Source of the DNA: Candidatus Parabeggiatoa sp. nov. 2
GTDB taxonomy: Bacteria; Pseudomonadota; Gammaproteobacteria; Beggiatoales; Beggiatoaceae
Assembly (NCBI GenBank): GCA_002085445.1
Contig: NBMI01000049.1
Span: 1-60,126 of the forward strand
Direction of reading: 5' to 3'
DNA: 60,126 nt
Each line of letters opens with the position of its first letter. Positions within the stretch are counted from its first letter, which is position 1. The notes under the pieces were generated by a model. The model was not told the origin of the DNA, did not search any database, and saw only the letters and a program-made list of their open reading frames with translations. This document shows, piece after piece, positions 45,255 through 54,140 of the stretch. Both the position numbers and the translations under genes were made by a program.

Positions 45255-46358
45255 ATGACAGGCACGATACGTTATCTTAAACTCGCTAATTACCGTAGTA
45301 TTGATGTACTAGAACTACATGATATTAAACCATTTTCTGTTTTTGCCGGGCCAAATGGTGCCGGAAAAACTAATTTCTTTGATGCCCTAGATTTTGTTAA
45401 TTCAGTGATTCAGTTCGGCGCAGATCAAGCTATCAAGAAACATGGTGGCTTCAAGAATATTCGTTGTTTAATGCGAAACTTCGAGACTGCGCGTGTGTTT
45501 GAATTTGAATCGGTTTTTGAATTAGATACCGAAACTCAAAAAACCCAAACGCTCACCTACCACCTTGAAATTCACCAATTAGATACTTCCCCCTTCTTGG
45601 AAGAATATATTCTTGAAAGTGGCAAAAAATGGACGGTGAATGATATTTTTAAAGACAATGAAGAAGGTAAACAGGCATTCCTCCGTAGTGGTAAATCATT
45701 TTTACCCATTTTTTCCCATTATTTTCAACGGATTCCACTGTTTAATCATTTTCGTTTATATCGGATTGAACCTAACGAAGCAAAATCGCCGCTCAAAAAC
45801 TATGATGACTCTGAATTGAATCATAATGGGCGCAATTTAGCCGCCGTATTAACTCGTTTAGAAACCAATGATGAAATCCGTGAAACTCTCTTAGAATGGA
45901 TGGAATTAATTGTACCCGGTTTAGAAAAGGTGCAAATCCAAAATGAAAGATTAACCGGCAGCACCGTCTTAGCCTTCAAAGAAGAATGTATAGAACAAGC
46001 TTTCCCGGCACATTTAATTTCTGAAGGCACAATTTATCTATTAAGCATATTGGTTGCCATACTTGATCGCCCATCCCTTGGAATAACTTTAATCGAAGAA
46101 CCAGAACGAGGTTTACATCCTAAGGCGATTATCGAATTAGTTGACGGTTTTCATGAACAAGCCACTTATGAACATCCCATTTGGGTGACAACGCATAACG
46201 AAGCCTTGGTAAGATGTTTAAAAAACAATGAGTTATGGTTAGTTGACAAAAAGCAAGGCAAAACGGAAATGAAACAAGTGCAAATTGCTGAACAATTAGC
46301 CTCCACTTTAGATGAAGCATGGTTAACTAATGCGTTAGATGGGGGATTGCCATGGTAA
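45255..46358 (+). CDS. AAA_21-type ATPase of a coupled pair
   Basis: 367 residues. LKLANYRSIDVLELHDIKP is the typical N-terminal strand pair of AAA_21/RecF-like ATPases; Walker A AGPNGAGKTN (about 32-41), signature LISEGTIYLL, Walker B GITLIEEPERGLHP and switch VTTHNEALV. Overlaps the next start by seven bases (CCATGGTAA), so the pair is coupled. Such ATPase/TOPRIM-like pairs (with DUF4276) are common in mobile and defence regions; the target is unknown. It is flanked by direct copies of a radical-SAM relic, so it probably entered an older operon. Confidence 0.9.
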   Translation: MTGTIRYLKLANYRSIDVLELHDIKPFSVFAGPNGAGKTNFFDALDFVNSVIQFGADQAIKKHGGFKNIRCLMRNFETARVFEFESVFELDTETQKTQTLTYHLEIHQLDTSPFLEEYILESGKKWTVNDIFKDNEEGKQAFLRSGKSFLPIFSHYFQRIPLFNHFRLYRIEPNEAKSPLKNYDDSELNHNGRNLAAVLTRLETNDEIRETLLEWMELIVPGLEKVQIQNERLTGSTVLAFKEECIEQAFPAHLISEGTIYLLSILVAILDRPSLGITLIEEPERGLHPKAIIELVDGFHEQATYEHPIWVTTHNEALVRCLKNNELWLVDKKQGKTEMKQVQIAEQLASTLDEAWLTNALDGGLPW

Positions 46359-46942
46359 GAGTTGGATTTGTGGTTGAAGGTGATTGTGAAGAAATCTTGG
46401 TAAAATATAATCAGTTCCGTAACTGGGCAGCACAATATCACCTTGAAATTTGCCAGGTTGTGAATACTCGCGGTAGAGGTAATTTATGTCCCAAAAATAT
46501 CAGTACTTCTATCGCAAATTGTCGTCTCGCAAGCCCGGATAAAATAGTGGTACTCACCGATTTAGAATGTGAACCTTGTATTACCGCAGCTAAGGAACAT
46601 ATTGGCGAAGAAGGGGTTGATCAAATTGTGGTGGCAAAAAAAGCGTTAGAAGCATGGTTTCTGGCTGATACGGAAGCAATGCGTTGTTGGCTCAAAAATG
46701 AGGATTTTCCAGGAGAGCCTCTGCCCGAAAAAACCTCCGATATGCCTTGGGAACATCTAAAAGAAATTGCCAAACATCATCACAAGGAGAGACGGGGCCC
46801 CGGAACAAGAAAAAAACGTTTTACCAAAGCAATGATAAATCAATTTGGTTTTTCAATAGAACGCGCCGCTAATCATCCCAATTGTCCTAGCGCAAAATAT
46901 TTGTTAGAAAAATTACAACAACTTGGTTTTGAACACCATTAA
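46352..46942 (+). CDS. DUF4276-like TOPRIM-type partner
   Basis: 196 residues. VRVGFVVEGDCEE at the start supplies the first Glu of a TOPRIM-like fold, IVVLTDLEC the second acid position, and ALEAWFLADTEAM matches the alpha-helix seen in DUF4276 proteins. Function as a nuclease is inferred from fold only. The last 14 bases overlap the start of radical-SAM relic 2 in another frame, showing that the two were joined when the copies formed. Confidence 0.8.
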   Translation: MVRVGFVVEGDCEEILVKYNQFRNWAAQYHLEICQVVNTRGRGNLCPKNISTSIANCRLASPDKIVVLTDLECEPCITAAKEHIGEEGVDQIVVAKKALEAWFLADTEAMRCWLKNEDFPGEPLPEKTSDMPWEHLKEIAKHHHKERRGPGTRKKRFTKAMINQFGFSIERAANHPNCPSAKYLLEKLQQLGFEHH

Positions 46943-47226
46943 CATACACACATACATTGCTCAAACACGCACATTAGGCCCTTTTTTACGTTTTGCCTTA
47001 TGGCTACAAGGTTGTCCATTACGTTGTCCAAGTTGTATGACACCGGCAGCGTTGCCAGAAAGCGGTGGGGAATTAATGACTATTTCTAAACTGGCACAGC
47101 GGATTCTCATAACTATTATGGACAACCCAACCGCCCAGTAGAAATTCACCTAACCAAAGATGATATCATGCTAGTCGGTGTGCCCGGTGAACAAACGTTG
47201 AAAAAATGGCAAACTCAATTTCGTTA
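46929..47226 (+). pseudogene. Radical-SAM activase-like gene, relic 2
   Basis: TTG at 46929 gives MNTINIHTYIAQTRTLGPFL, FALWLQGCPLRCPSCMTPAA and SGGELMTISKLAQRIL in one open frame; the C-terminal two thirds are then gone and the tail (NNYYGQPNRPVEIHLTKDD ... WQTQFR) resumes in another frame after a deletion. Relic 1 retains different parts, so an intact ancestor can be rebuilt from both. Downstream 47227-47345 also matches 44550-44670. The CxxxCxxC motif is the only active-site piece left. Confidence 0.8.
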
Positions 47227-47563
47227 ATAGATAGTGGTACAATGTGAGTGATGGAATCCAAACGGGCGCATTTCTATCGCTTGGCTATAACCAACGCTCC
47301 AACAACCCCAAAGAGGTTGAATATGAAACGCAGTAACTCGCTACGCGAGATAATAGCCCCAAGTGAAACGCAGTAACGAGCGGAACTTAATTCTTAATTC
47401 ATTTATCCGCGCAATTCGTTGTACTTAATTCTTAATTCGTTTATCTTTATCCGCGTAATTCGTTGTACTTAATTAATTCGTTGTACTTAATTCGTATATC
47501 CGCGTTGGCGTTCCGCCACTGCGTTTCGTTGTACTAAACAATAGATAAAGAGGAGACAACCTT
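47227..47563. repeat. Second copy of the post-relic repeat tract
   Basis: Repeats the 44.55-44.70 kb sequence (ATAGTGGTACAATGTGAGTG ... AACGCAGTAACTCGCTACGC), then CGTTGTACTTAATTCGTTTA/TCCGCG units to 47535. AGGAG precedes the next gene. Confidence 0.75.
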
Positions 47564-49042
47564 ATGAGTGGAGTAAAAGACACCATCGTCAATCTACGTC
47601 AATCAGAATACAATCGCATCATGAACTCATGTCGGCGAGCGGACAATCTTGAAGCCGGTATCAGCAACCGACTTAAACAAGCCAGCAGCCATTTACGTCA
47701 ACAAATGGACAGCCAACTTGGGCAAATGCAACAACGCCATAACCGCTTTGAAAGTGCATTATCAAACATGAGCGGCGAAATGCGGCGTATCGAAAAGGAC
47801 AATCATGCCCGTTTACGCAGCCTTGCCAACGATTTTCAAAAAGGTTTGAATACATTAGATAAAAAAATCAACCAGCAACGGCGTGAATATATGCACAAGT
47901 TTGCCGAACATGACAAACATCTTGCCGCCCATGATCGGATGTTAGAACAACAAGCCCAAGCTATCCGTGAACAACGCCATGAATATCTCACCCTGATTCA
48001 ACAACAAGGAGAACAGTTCGCACAAGCCTTGGATGAACAACGACGTGAATTACAAGGGCAAATCCAAACGATTCAAGATCATATCGTCGCCAAAGAGCAA
48101 CACGCCCAAGGGCAAGCTCAACAATGGCTGCAAGATACCCAAACCTTATTAAAGGTGATTGATGAATCTTATGATCATCAAAAGTTCAAACCCGGCGAAT
48201 TGGCAAAATTGCAAAATGAATTACAAATAGCCGAAAATAATATTGCCCAAGGGCATTATGAAGCGGCTATTAGCACCACACAACGGACTTATTTGCATAC
48301 CCAAGAATTACGCCTAGAATTAGAACGCCAGACTTTAGAATGGAATGCCTATCTGACGGCGGCGCGACAAAATGCCGCCGAAGTATTGGCAGCGTGTGAT
48401 ACCCATCAAACGGCGCAGTTTACCTTTGACACCGAAGAAGGCGCCGAAGAAGTCGCCGCCGAAGTCGATTTTTGGACACACGGCGCTTTATCAAAGTTGC
48501 GCCAACAAATAGCAGAAGAACAAAACAAATTAGACAACCCCGACAACCTCTCCTTGGAGGAATTAAAACAAAGTATTGCCCACGCCGAGCAATGGCGACA
48601 ACAAAGTGAGCAGTTAGTAGAACAAGCGAAAGAAGCACTGATTGCCTCACAATTGCGTAATAATATCGCCCAATCTATCGAAGCCGCTTTACAAAACGCC
48701 GGTTGGGAAGTCGTTGATTCTACTTATGAAGGAGAAGATTTTCGAGGTGCGCTACATGTCAAACTGCAACACTTGTCAAATGATGAGTTAGTCACGATTA
48801 TCACCCCAGAAGAAGCCGCCAATAAAACGATTCGTAACCGGTTGAATATTCAGTTTTTTGACAGAACTCGTCATGATGAAAAGTTTCGGCAAGAGCGTTT
48901 GAAACGGATTGTTGATAAATTGACAGAAGAAGAATTAGATTGTAGTCAGCCACAATGTGCGCCAGGAACGGAAAATCAGCCGGCTCGTGATGTGGAACAC
49001 TTGGATTTTGAGAAAGTACGAGCGAAAACCGTTACTGTTTGA
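47564..49042 (+). CDS. Coiled-coil protein 2 of the Hsp70/AAA+ system
   Basis: 492 residues, AGGAG upstream of ATG. Long Gln/Arg-rich coiled coil (about 40-210: MDSQLGQMQQRHNRFESALS ... RRELQGQIQTIQDHI) followed by helical segments (NNIAQGHYEAAISTTQRTYL, TPR-like) and another coiled coil (310-390). The last 100 residues form a globular end (LQNAGWEVVDSTYEGEDFRG, LSNDELVTIITPEE, CSQPQCAPGT). No enzyme motif. Same strand as the tandem AAA+ gene, 217 bp upstream of it; likely subunit of the same assembly. Composition (very Gln-rich) matches coiled-coil protein 1. Confidence 0.8.
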   Translation: MSGVKDTIVNLRQSEYNRIMNSCRRADNLEAGISNRLKQASSHLRQQMDSQLGQMQQRHNRFESALSNMSGEMRRIEKDNHARLRSLANDFQKGLNTLDKKINQQRREYMHKFAEHDKHLAAHDRMLEQQAQAIREQRHEYLTLIQQQGEQFAQALDEQRRELQGQIQTIQDHIVAKEQHAQGQAQQWLQDTQTLLKVIDESYDHQKFKPGELAKLQNELQIAENNIAQGHYEAAISTTQRTYLHTQELRLELERQTLEWNAYLTAARQNAAEVLAACDTHQTAQFTFDTEEGAEEVAAEVDFWTHGALSKLRQQIAEEQNKLDNPDNLSLEELKQSIAHAEQWRQQSEQLVEQAKEALIASQLRNNIAQSIEAALQNAGWEVVDSTYEGEDFRGALHVKLQHLSNDELVTIITPEEAANKTIRNRLNIQFFDRTRHDEKFRQERLKRIVDKLTEEELDCSQPQCAPGTENQPARDVEHLDFEKVRAKTVTV

Positions 49043-49259
49043 TTCACAGGCCTGACAGGTTTCAAAAACAGGTCAGATATTTCCCAAATAACAGCGGAGT
49101 AGAAATGACCGTCCTTTAATTATTACACTGGGAGTACAACGAATCTCAGAAATAAACGAATTAGCAGTTGTTGAAATAACGTTTTTTCAACAACTGTTCA
49201 TTTTCACCTTTTCCAAGTACGTTGCGTATAAAAGACAAAAAATAATAAGACCAATCACC
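49043..49259. other. Short gap before the tandem AAA+ gene
   Basis: GTTGTTGAAATAACG-TTTT-TTCAACAAC imperfect stem at about 49166-49195 could be a weak terminator or attenuator. No gene. Confidence 0.4.
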
Positions 49260-51812
49260 ATGACAAACAGCCACTTCAACAATTCACACTACCGTTTCTT
49301 TTTTATTTACGGCCAAATTTACGACCAATTCTGTCCACCCACGCTAGGTTTTCTCGACTTTTCCAAAATGCTCCACCGCCACCTACGTCAACTAGACTAT
49401 CAACGCATCGTTTTTTATAACAGCGGCGCACAAAAAATTGATACCTACGATAATCAATCCACGGCCCTAGTCCGCCCCAATGCCGCTCCCCAACAACAAA
49501 CGCCCCGACGCGCCACCAAAATCAGTGCTGGGCCGTTGGGACAACGCCGTCAATCTAAAAAACCAGCACCAAAACCCCAAACAGCGCCACTTGATGCTAT
49601 TAATAATTTAGATGCGGTCGCCAGTTTCGACCGCTGGATGAAAGAAAGCCAACCTAAAACCGCTCTCATCTTCACCAATGGACTAGATTTTATTACCCAT
49701 TTTGACCAAGCCGCGCAACGGCAAATGTCGGTAGCATTAGATAACTGGAATCAACTATTTGAAGAAAATAAAAATATTTGTATTTTTCTCCTCTCTGGCA
49801 TTTCAGTACAACGTTTACGTGAATTACCCGAGCTGCAAAGACAATGGTTTTTTTTATTTAACCAAATGTTCAAAGACGATAACACGCCCACCGAACAGAT
49901 GATTCCGATCGGAGCACCCCGTCAAGATGAAGTCAATAATCTCTTAAATTATTGGCGACTCAAATACGAATTGCCCACTGATTGGCGGATTTTTCCTACC
50001 GCAGCGGCACCGATTACTCGTTACCTATGCAATCAAGGCGGTTCCATTAAATCCCTCATTCGCAATTTAAAAAAATTGAATCGCATCAATAAAGAAGCGT
50101 TATCAGAATTAGCCGGGCAATCTGAGCAAGGCTCAGCATTAGAACGCTTACACCAAATGAAAGGTTTATCCATTATTGCCAATAGAATTGAACGAATGGT
50201 AACGCATCATCAAAACCAAATCGCATCCAATTCACAAATAGCAACTACAAATACCCCACATACCACTGTTAGCCGCTTGTTACCACCTCCACCATCACCA
50301 GCAAAAGGGCGTAATTTACATCTGGCACTGAAAGGTAATCCCGGCACAGGTAAAACCACCGTTGCCCGTTTAATTGGCGAAATTTACCGAGAAGAAGGAC
50401 TACTAGAACTTGGACAGATTGTCAAAGCCTCACGAGAAGATTTAGTCGCCGGTTATATAGGACAAACCGCGTTGAAAACCGCTCAAAAAATTGCCGATGC
50501 CATAGGTGGGATATTATTTGTTGATGAAGCCTATCGCCTCACTCAAGGAGGTGACAACGATTTCGGTAAAGAAGCGGTTGAAACGATTATGGAAGCCATG
50601 GAAAACCACAAAGGCGAATTCGCGGTGATTATTGCCGGCTATCCGCAACGAATTGAAGATTTTTTGCAAGCCAATCCCGGTTTACATCGTCGTTTTAGTG
50701 ACAAAAATACATTGACGATTCCCGATTACGATCCACAAACCTTACAATTGATTTTTGAACAACAAATTGCTCAACAAAAACGCCAATTGCACCAAACACT
50801 GCAAGAAAAATTGCCCAACTTTTTTGCCAACTGGCACGCTGAACGTAACGAAGAAACCTTTGGTAATGCTGGCGACGTGTTAAATCTATATGACGAAATG
50901 GACGAACAACGTAGCTTTCGTCTCAAAGATCAAACTGACAATAGCAACCGTTTTACCCTCACAGAGGCTGATGTTCCAGAACGTCTGTCTCCTTACTTGG
51001 AGCCACGCCAACCTGAAAATATGGATGACATTCTCAAATCCTTAGACCATTTAATTGGTTTACAACAAGTTAAAGAAACGATACAGACATTAGTCAATCG
51101 GCTCAAGGTTCAAAAACTGCGTGGCGATAAGAGCCAACTGAATCCAGGACATTATCTATTTGTGGGTAATCCCGGCACAGGTAAAACCACCGTAGCACGT
51201 CTAATGGGCAATATTTTCAAAGCCTTAGGCATTTTGAAAAAAGGCCATCTTATAGAAGTAGGGCGAGCCGATTTAGTCGGACAATATCAAGGACATACTG
51301 CCGAAAAAACGCGTCAAGTCTTAGAACGTAGTCTGGATGGCGTACTATTCATTGACGAAGCTTATCAACTCGTAACAAATGAACACGACAGCTTTGGCAA
51401 GGAAGCCTTAGAAACCCTAGTAGCAACGATGGAAAATCAACGTCACCGCTTATGTATTATTGCCGCCGGTTATCCACAACCGATGCACCGCTTTGTCAAT
51501 AGCAATCCGGGATTGCCATCGCGTTTTGCCGGAGAAATTGTCTTTGAAAATTACACGGCGACGGAAATGTTATCTATTTTAAAAGGCATGGTGCTAGAAA
51601 GATCATTAACTTTAGGTGAAGGTATTGAAGAAGCTTTATTGCCCATTTTCCGACAATGGGAACGAGAAAATAGCCCAACGTTTGGAAATGGGCGAGAGGT
51701 CCGAAATTTACTGGAAGCCGCGTGTGCGCGGCTGGATAATCGCTTAGTGGAAGAAAAAGTGACGGATAAAGCATTGTTGTACCGATTAGAACGGCTGGAT
51801 ATTCAAGATTGA
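49260..51812 (+). CDS. Tandem AAA+ ATPase (CbxX/CfqX-like) with novel N-terminal domain
   Basis: 850 residues. N-terminal domain of about 300 residues (HYRFFFIYGQIYDQFCPP, LRQLDYQRIVFYNSGAQKID, TALIFTNGLDFI) looks like an ATPase-derived fold without a clear P-loop. Then two CbxX/CfqX-type AAA+ modules: Walker A GNPGTGKTT at 359-367 and 636-644, Walker B GGILFVDEAYR and GVLFIDEAYQ, and arginine-finger regions NPGLHRRF and NPGLPSRF. The linker LDHLIGLQQVKETIQTL is typical of this family. Relatives include red-type RuBisCO activase CbbX and EccA of type VII secretion, but two AAA modules plus the extra domain mark a different protein, probably remodelling partner of the Hsp70-like and coiled-coil proteins. 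Confidence 0.9.
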   Translation: MTNSHFNNSHYRFFFIYGQIYDQFCPPTLGFLDFSKMLHRHLRQLDYQRIVFYNSGAQKIDTYDNQSTALVRPNAAPQQQTPRRATKISAGPLGQRRQSKKPAPKPQTAPLDAINNLDAVASFDRWMKESQPKTALIFTNGLDFITHFDQAAQRQMSVALDNWNQLFEENKNICIFLLSGISVQRLRELPELQRQWFFLFNQMFKDDNTPTEQMIPIGAPRQDEVNNLLNYWRLKYELPTDWRIFPTAAAPITRYLCNQGGSIKSLIRNLKKLNRINKEALSELAGQSEQGSALERLHQMKGLSIIANRIERMVTHHQNQIASNSQIATTNTPHTTVSRLLPPPPSPAKGRNLHLALKGNPGTGKTTVARLIGEIYREEGLLELGQIVKASREDLVAGYIGQTALKTAQKIADAIGGILFVDEAYRLTQGGDNDFGKEAVETIMEAMENHKGEFAVIIAGYPQRIEDFLQANPGLHRRFSDKNTLTIPDYDPQTLQLIFEQQIAQQKRQLHQTLQEKLPNFFANWHAERNEETFGNAGDVLNLYDEMDEQRSFRLKDQTDNSNRFTLTEADVPERLSPYLEPRQPENMDDILKSLDHLIGLQQVKETIQTLVNRLKVQKLRGDKSQLNPGHYLFVGNPGTGKTTVARLMGNIFKALGILKKGHLIEVGRADLVGQYQGHTAEKTRQVLERSLDGVLFIDEAYQLVTNEHDSFGKEALETLVATMENQRHRLCIIAAGYPQPMHRFVNSNPGLPSRFAGEIVFENYTATEMLSILKGMVLERSLTLGEGIEEALLPIFRQWERENSPTFGNGREVRNLLEAACARLDNRLVEEKVTDKALLYRLERLDIQD

Positions 51813-52708
51813 CATCTCATAATAGCGAGCGTAAACAATCCCACGCACTATTTAATTATATAAGGTGTATAGATTGATGATGCGTAGGACACACCATAAG
51901 CTCGCTTATAAGGACTGCACCCAACAAACACCACCATTCAACTTACTAACTAGTACACGAAAGCAGAAATCTCCATACCACCCACCAGTAGCTACCCAAT
52001 AATTGGATTTAGTGCCCTTTAGGGTACTTAAGCTTTCAGACAACTGCTTTAGCTGTTGGCTGAGGTGGGCTGGAACAGTAGCGGTTCCTCTGCGCATCGA
52101 TCTACTGTCCCTAAAGGGACTACCCAATAATTGGATTTAGTGCCCTTTAGGGTACTTAAGCTTTCAGACAACTGCTTTAGCTGTTGGCTGAGGTGGGCTG
52201 GAAACTTCCGAATTGTGGGCCATGCTGACGCTTGAAACCTCGCGTATTTTATCGAGAGTGAACGGTGCCAGAAATGTCGGCCACGAAAGCTACAGTACCA
52301 AAAATGTCGGCAGCGAAAGTTTTCAAAGTAGGACACACCCACAAAAAACTTTAGAATGACACTGTATAGTCTACTTGCAATAATTAATCATCAAGGATCA
52401 TTATGCTTTATCCGTTTATCCACGTCATCCGTTGTACTACTTAACCGAACCGTGAAAATGGGAATGCGCCCAGTACCAGAAGTATCGGCCGCGAAAGTTT
52501 TCAAAGTAGGACACACCCACAAAAAACGTTAGAATGACGCTGTATAGTCTACTTGCAATTAATCTTTTCATTTTTCAATTTTCATGTTACATTTTTCATT
52601 AGAATTGGGGGCCATGCTGACGCTTGAAACCGGTCGTATTTACTTTAAAATGACACTGTATAGTCTACTTGCAATCAATCTTTTCATTTTTCAATTTTCA
52701 TTTTACAC
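51813..52708. repeat. Long dispersed-repeat tract
   Basis: A roughly 115-bp unit (GTGCCCTTTAGGGTACTTAA ... GGCTGAGGTGGGCTGG) occurs at 51995-52075 and 52125-52202. Core repeat copies start at 52212 and 52604. 52255-52600 is near-identical to 55060-55400 (ACACACCCACAAAAAACTTT, GACACTGTATAGTCTACTTG, GGGAATGCGCCCAGTACC). No gene. Confidence 0.8.
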
Positions 52709-52787
52709 GAATAACCGATTGGTGGAACCGGGCGTGACGGATAAGGCGTTGTTGTCTCAATTGGAACGGGTGGATATTCCTGTTTGA
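52709..52787 (+). pseudogene. 3'-terminal fragment of a second tandem-AAA+ gene
   Basis: NNRLVEPGVTDKALLSQLER then VDIPV and stop parallels the end of the preceding gene (DNRLVEEKVTDKALLYRLER, LDIQD). The DNA is diverged, so it derives from a paralogue rather than a recent copy. It has no upstream remainder; a core repeat abuts it. Confidence 0.8.
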
Positions 52788-53002
52788 CATTCCTATCATT
52801 AATTAAAAACGACCCATAAGAATTGAACATAATAAATGGCAACAACAGAATGTTGGTGGATAGAATACTCTCTACCGTTTGTTGCATAGAAAAGTCACCA
52901 CGCTCATTCAAATCATAAGAGACCTTTCTTGAAAAACGGGCGATTTGGTTAATCAAAAGATTTTTCTTTATGATTAAATGCCATAAGGAGAGTTAATTTA
53001 AA
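52788..53002. other. Short gap
   Basis: Nothing beyond an AAGGAG at 52985 twelve bases before the next start. Confidence 0.4.
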
Positions 53003-53305
53003 TTGGCTCAAAAGATCACACAGGCGCAAATATTGAGTGCCTTAAAGGGAGACTCAACCCAAACGACGCAAAACGCCGTATCACTTCCAGCCATTCAAAG
53101 ATATGTTGCTCGTTTAAATGCAGGAAAGAAAGCACCGCCCATTAAAATGGATGGTAAAGTGATTGTGGATGGCAACCATCGCTACATTGCCGGATTGGTG
53201 CAAGGCACCCGGCCTGATATACAAGCGGGTACAATGGCTCCCAGTAAAGCTTCTCAAATTAAATTGCTACGGGAAATCTTTCGTAGATTTAGTCGATTGG
53301 GGTAA
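53003..53305 (+). CDS. Small ParB/Srx-like domain protein
   Basis: 100 residues, TTG start with AAGGAG upstream; no ATG is available. AIQRYVARLNAGKKAPPIKM, GKVIVDGNHRYIAGLVQG resembles the ParB/sulfiredoxin superfamily core (DGxHRY). Small ParB-like domains of this kind occur as DNA-binding proteins and as nuclease toxins in polymorphic toxin loci. The next gene begins three bases on, a pentapeptide-repeat protein, a type sometimes acting as immunity or gyrase-protecting factor. Toxin/immunity is therefore possible but unproven. Confidence 0.6.
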   Translation: MAQKITQAQILSALKGDSTQTTQNAVSLPAIQRYVARLNAGKKAPPIKMDGKVIVDGNHRYIAGLVQGTRPDIQAGTMAPSKASQIKLLREIFRRFSRLG

Positions 53306-53308
53306 CTT

Positions 53309-53788
53309 ATGATTATTATTCATTGTCAAACCGGGCATGATGTAAAAATCAACTCAAATACTTTAGAAAATGCGATGCTTGATGGTTTAGATTTACATCG
53401 TGCTCTCTTAGAATGTTTTAACTTGACAGGTGCGAGTTTGCGAAAAGCCAATTTAAGAAGTGCTTTAATGCGTCAGGTGATTTTAGTCAAAGCCGATTTA
53501 ACGGCAAGTGCTTTGATGACAGCCGATTTTAGGTTGGCTGACTTGAGAAACTGCAAATTCAATCAATCTACACCCATCTTTGCGGATTTCTGTCAAGCAA
53601 ATCTTCAAAATGCTGATATGGCTCAAGCAGATGTGGGTGGCGCAGTTTTTAATTATTCTAATTTGAAAGGTGCCATCATGCTCTGCAACAGACTAGAAGA
53701 AGCCTCTTTAGAAGGCGCTATTTTTGATAATAAGACAATTTGGCCGGAAAATTACGATCCAGAAAGACAGGGTGCCATTAGGTTTTGA
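53309..53788 (+). CDS. Pentapeptide-repeat protein
   Basis: 159 residues. From about residue 24 repeats of A(D/N)Lxx: LDLHRALLECFNLTGASLRK, ANLRSALMRQ, ADLTASALMTADFRLADLRN, CQANLQNADMAQADVGGAVF, SNLKGAIM. This makes a right-handed quadrilateral beta-helix. Adjacent (3 bp) to the ParB-like gene, so co-transcribed. Role not known; DNA-mimic or immunity functions exist in the family. Confidence 0.88.
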   Translation: MIIIHCQTGHDVKINSNTLENAMLDGLDLHRALLECFNLTGASLRKANLRSALMRQVILVKADLTASALMTADFRLADLRNCKFNQSTPIFADFCQANLQNADMAQADVGGAVFNYSNLKGAIMLCNRLEEASLEGAIFDNKTIWPENYDPERQGAIRF

Positions 53789-53795
53789 TGGGATA

Positions 53796-54140
53796 TTATT
53801 GTTCAAGTGCCGACTGATAATTGTCGAGTGTTTTCTGAGGACATGATAGGGGATGAACTTGAACAAACCTTTTCCAATCATTGATATTTTGATCATCAAT
53901 AATGACTTGTGGCTTAGGCAGAAAAGCGATAAAAATATCAGCGATTCCAAATTCTTCAGCACTTTTTTTCGCATAATCAGCACCGCCGCTACTCCAACAA
54001 TAAAGTTGTGCCCCTTGTTTTTTGAGTGCTTTGATATGTTCAATCGTAGCGGTTATTGGGATTCGTTTCGAGCCAAAACTACGAACCAAGGTGTCATCAA
54101 CATCTACAAAAATATTAATGGATTTGAGTCCGTTAGCCAT
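53796..54140 (-). CDS. Small HAD-superfamily hydrolase
   Basis: 114 residues, GAGG eight bases before the ATG. Motif I FVDVDDTLVR, motif II-like YCWSSGG and motif IV KPQVIIDDQN are present; there is no cap domain. Such minimal HAD proteins are phosphatases of unknown substrate. Converges with the pentapeptide gene (7-bp gap). An antisense frame is rejected. Confidence 0.85.
   Translation of the reverse strand: MANGLKSINIFVDVDDTLVRSFGSKRIPITATIEHIKALKKQGAQLYCWSSGGADYAKKSAEEFGIADIFIAFLPKPQVIIDDQNINDWKRFVQVHPLSCPQKTLDNYQSALEQ

Noticed and set aside
49260..51812. CbbX-type RuBisCO activase
   Set aside because: Two AAA+ modules and a 300-residue N-terminal domain, far from cbbLS and next to Hsp70/coiled-coil genes; CbbX has one module of about 300 residues.
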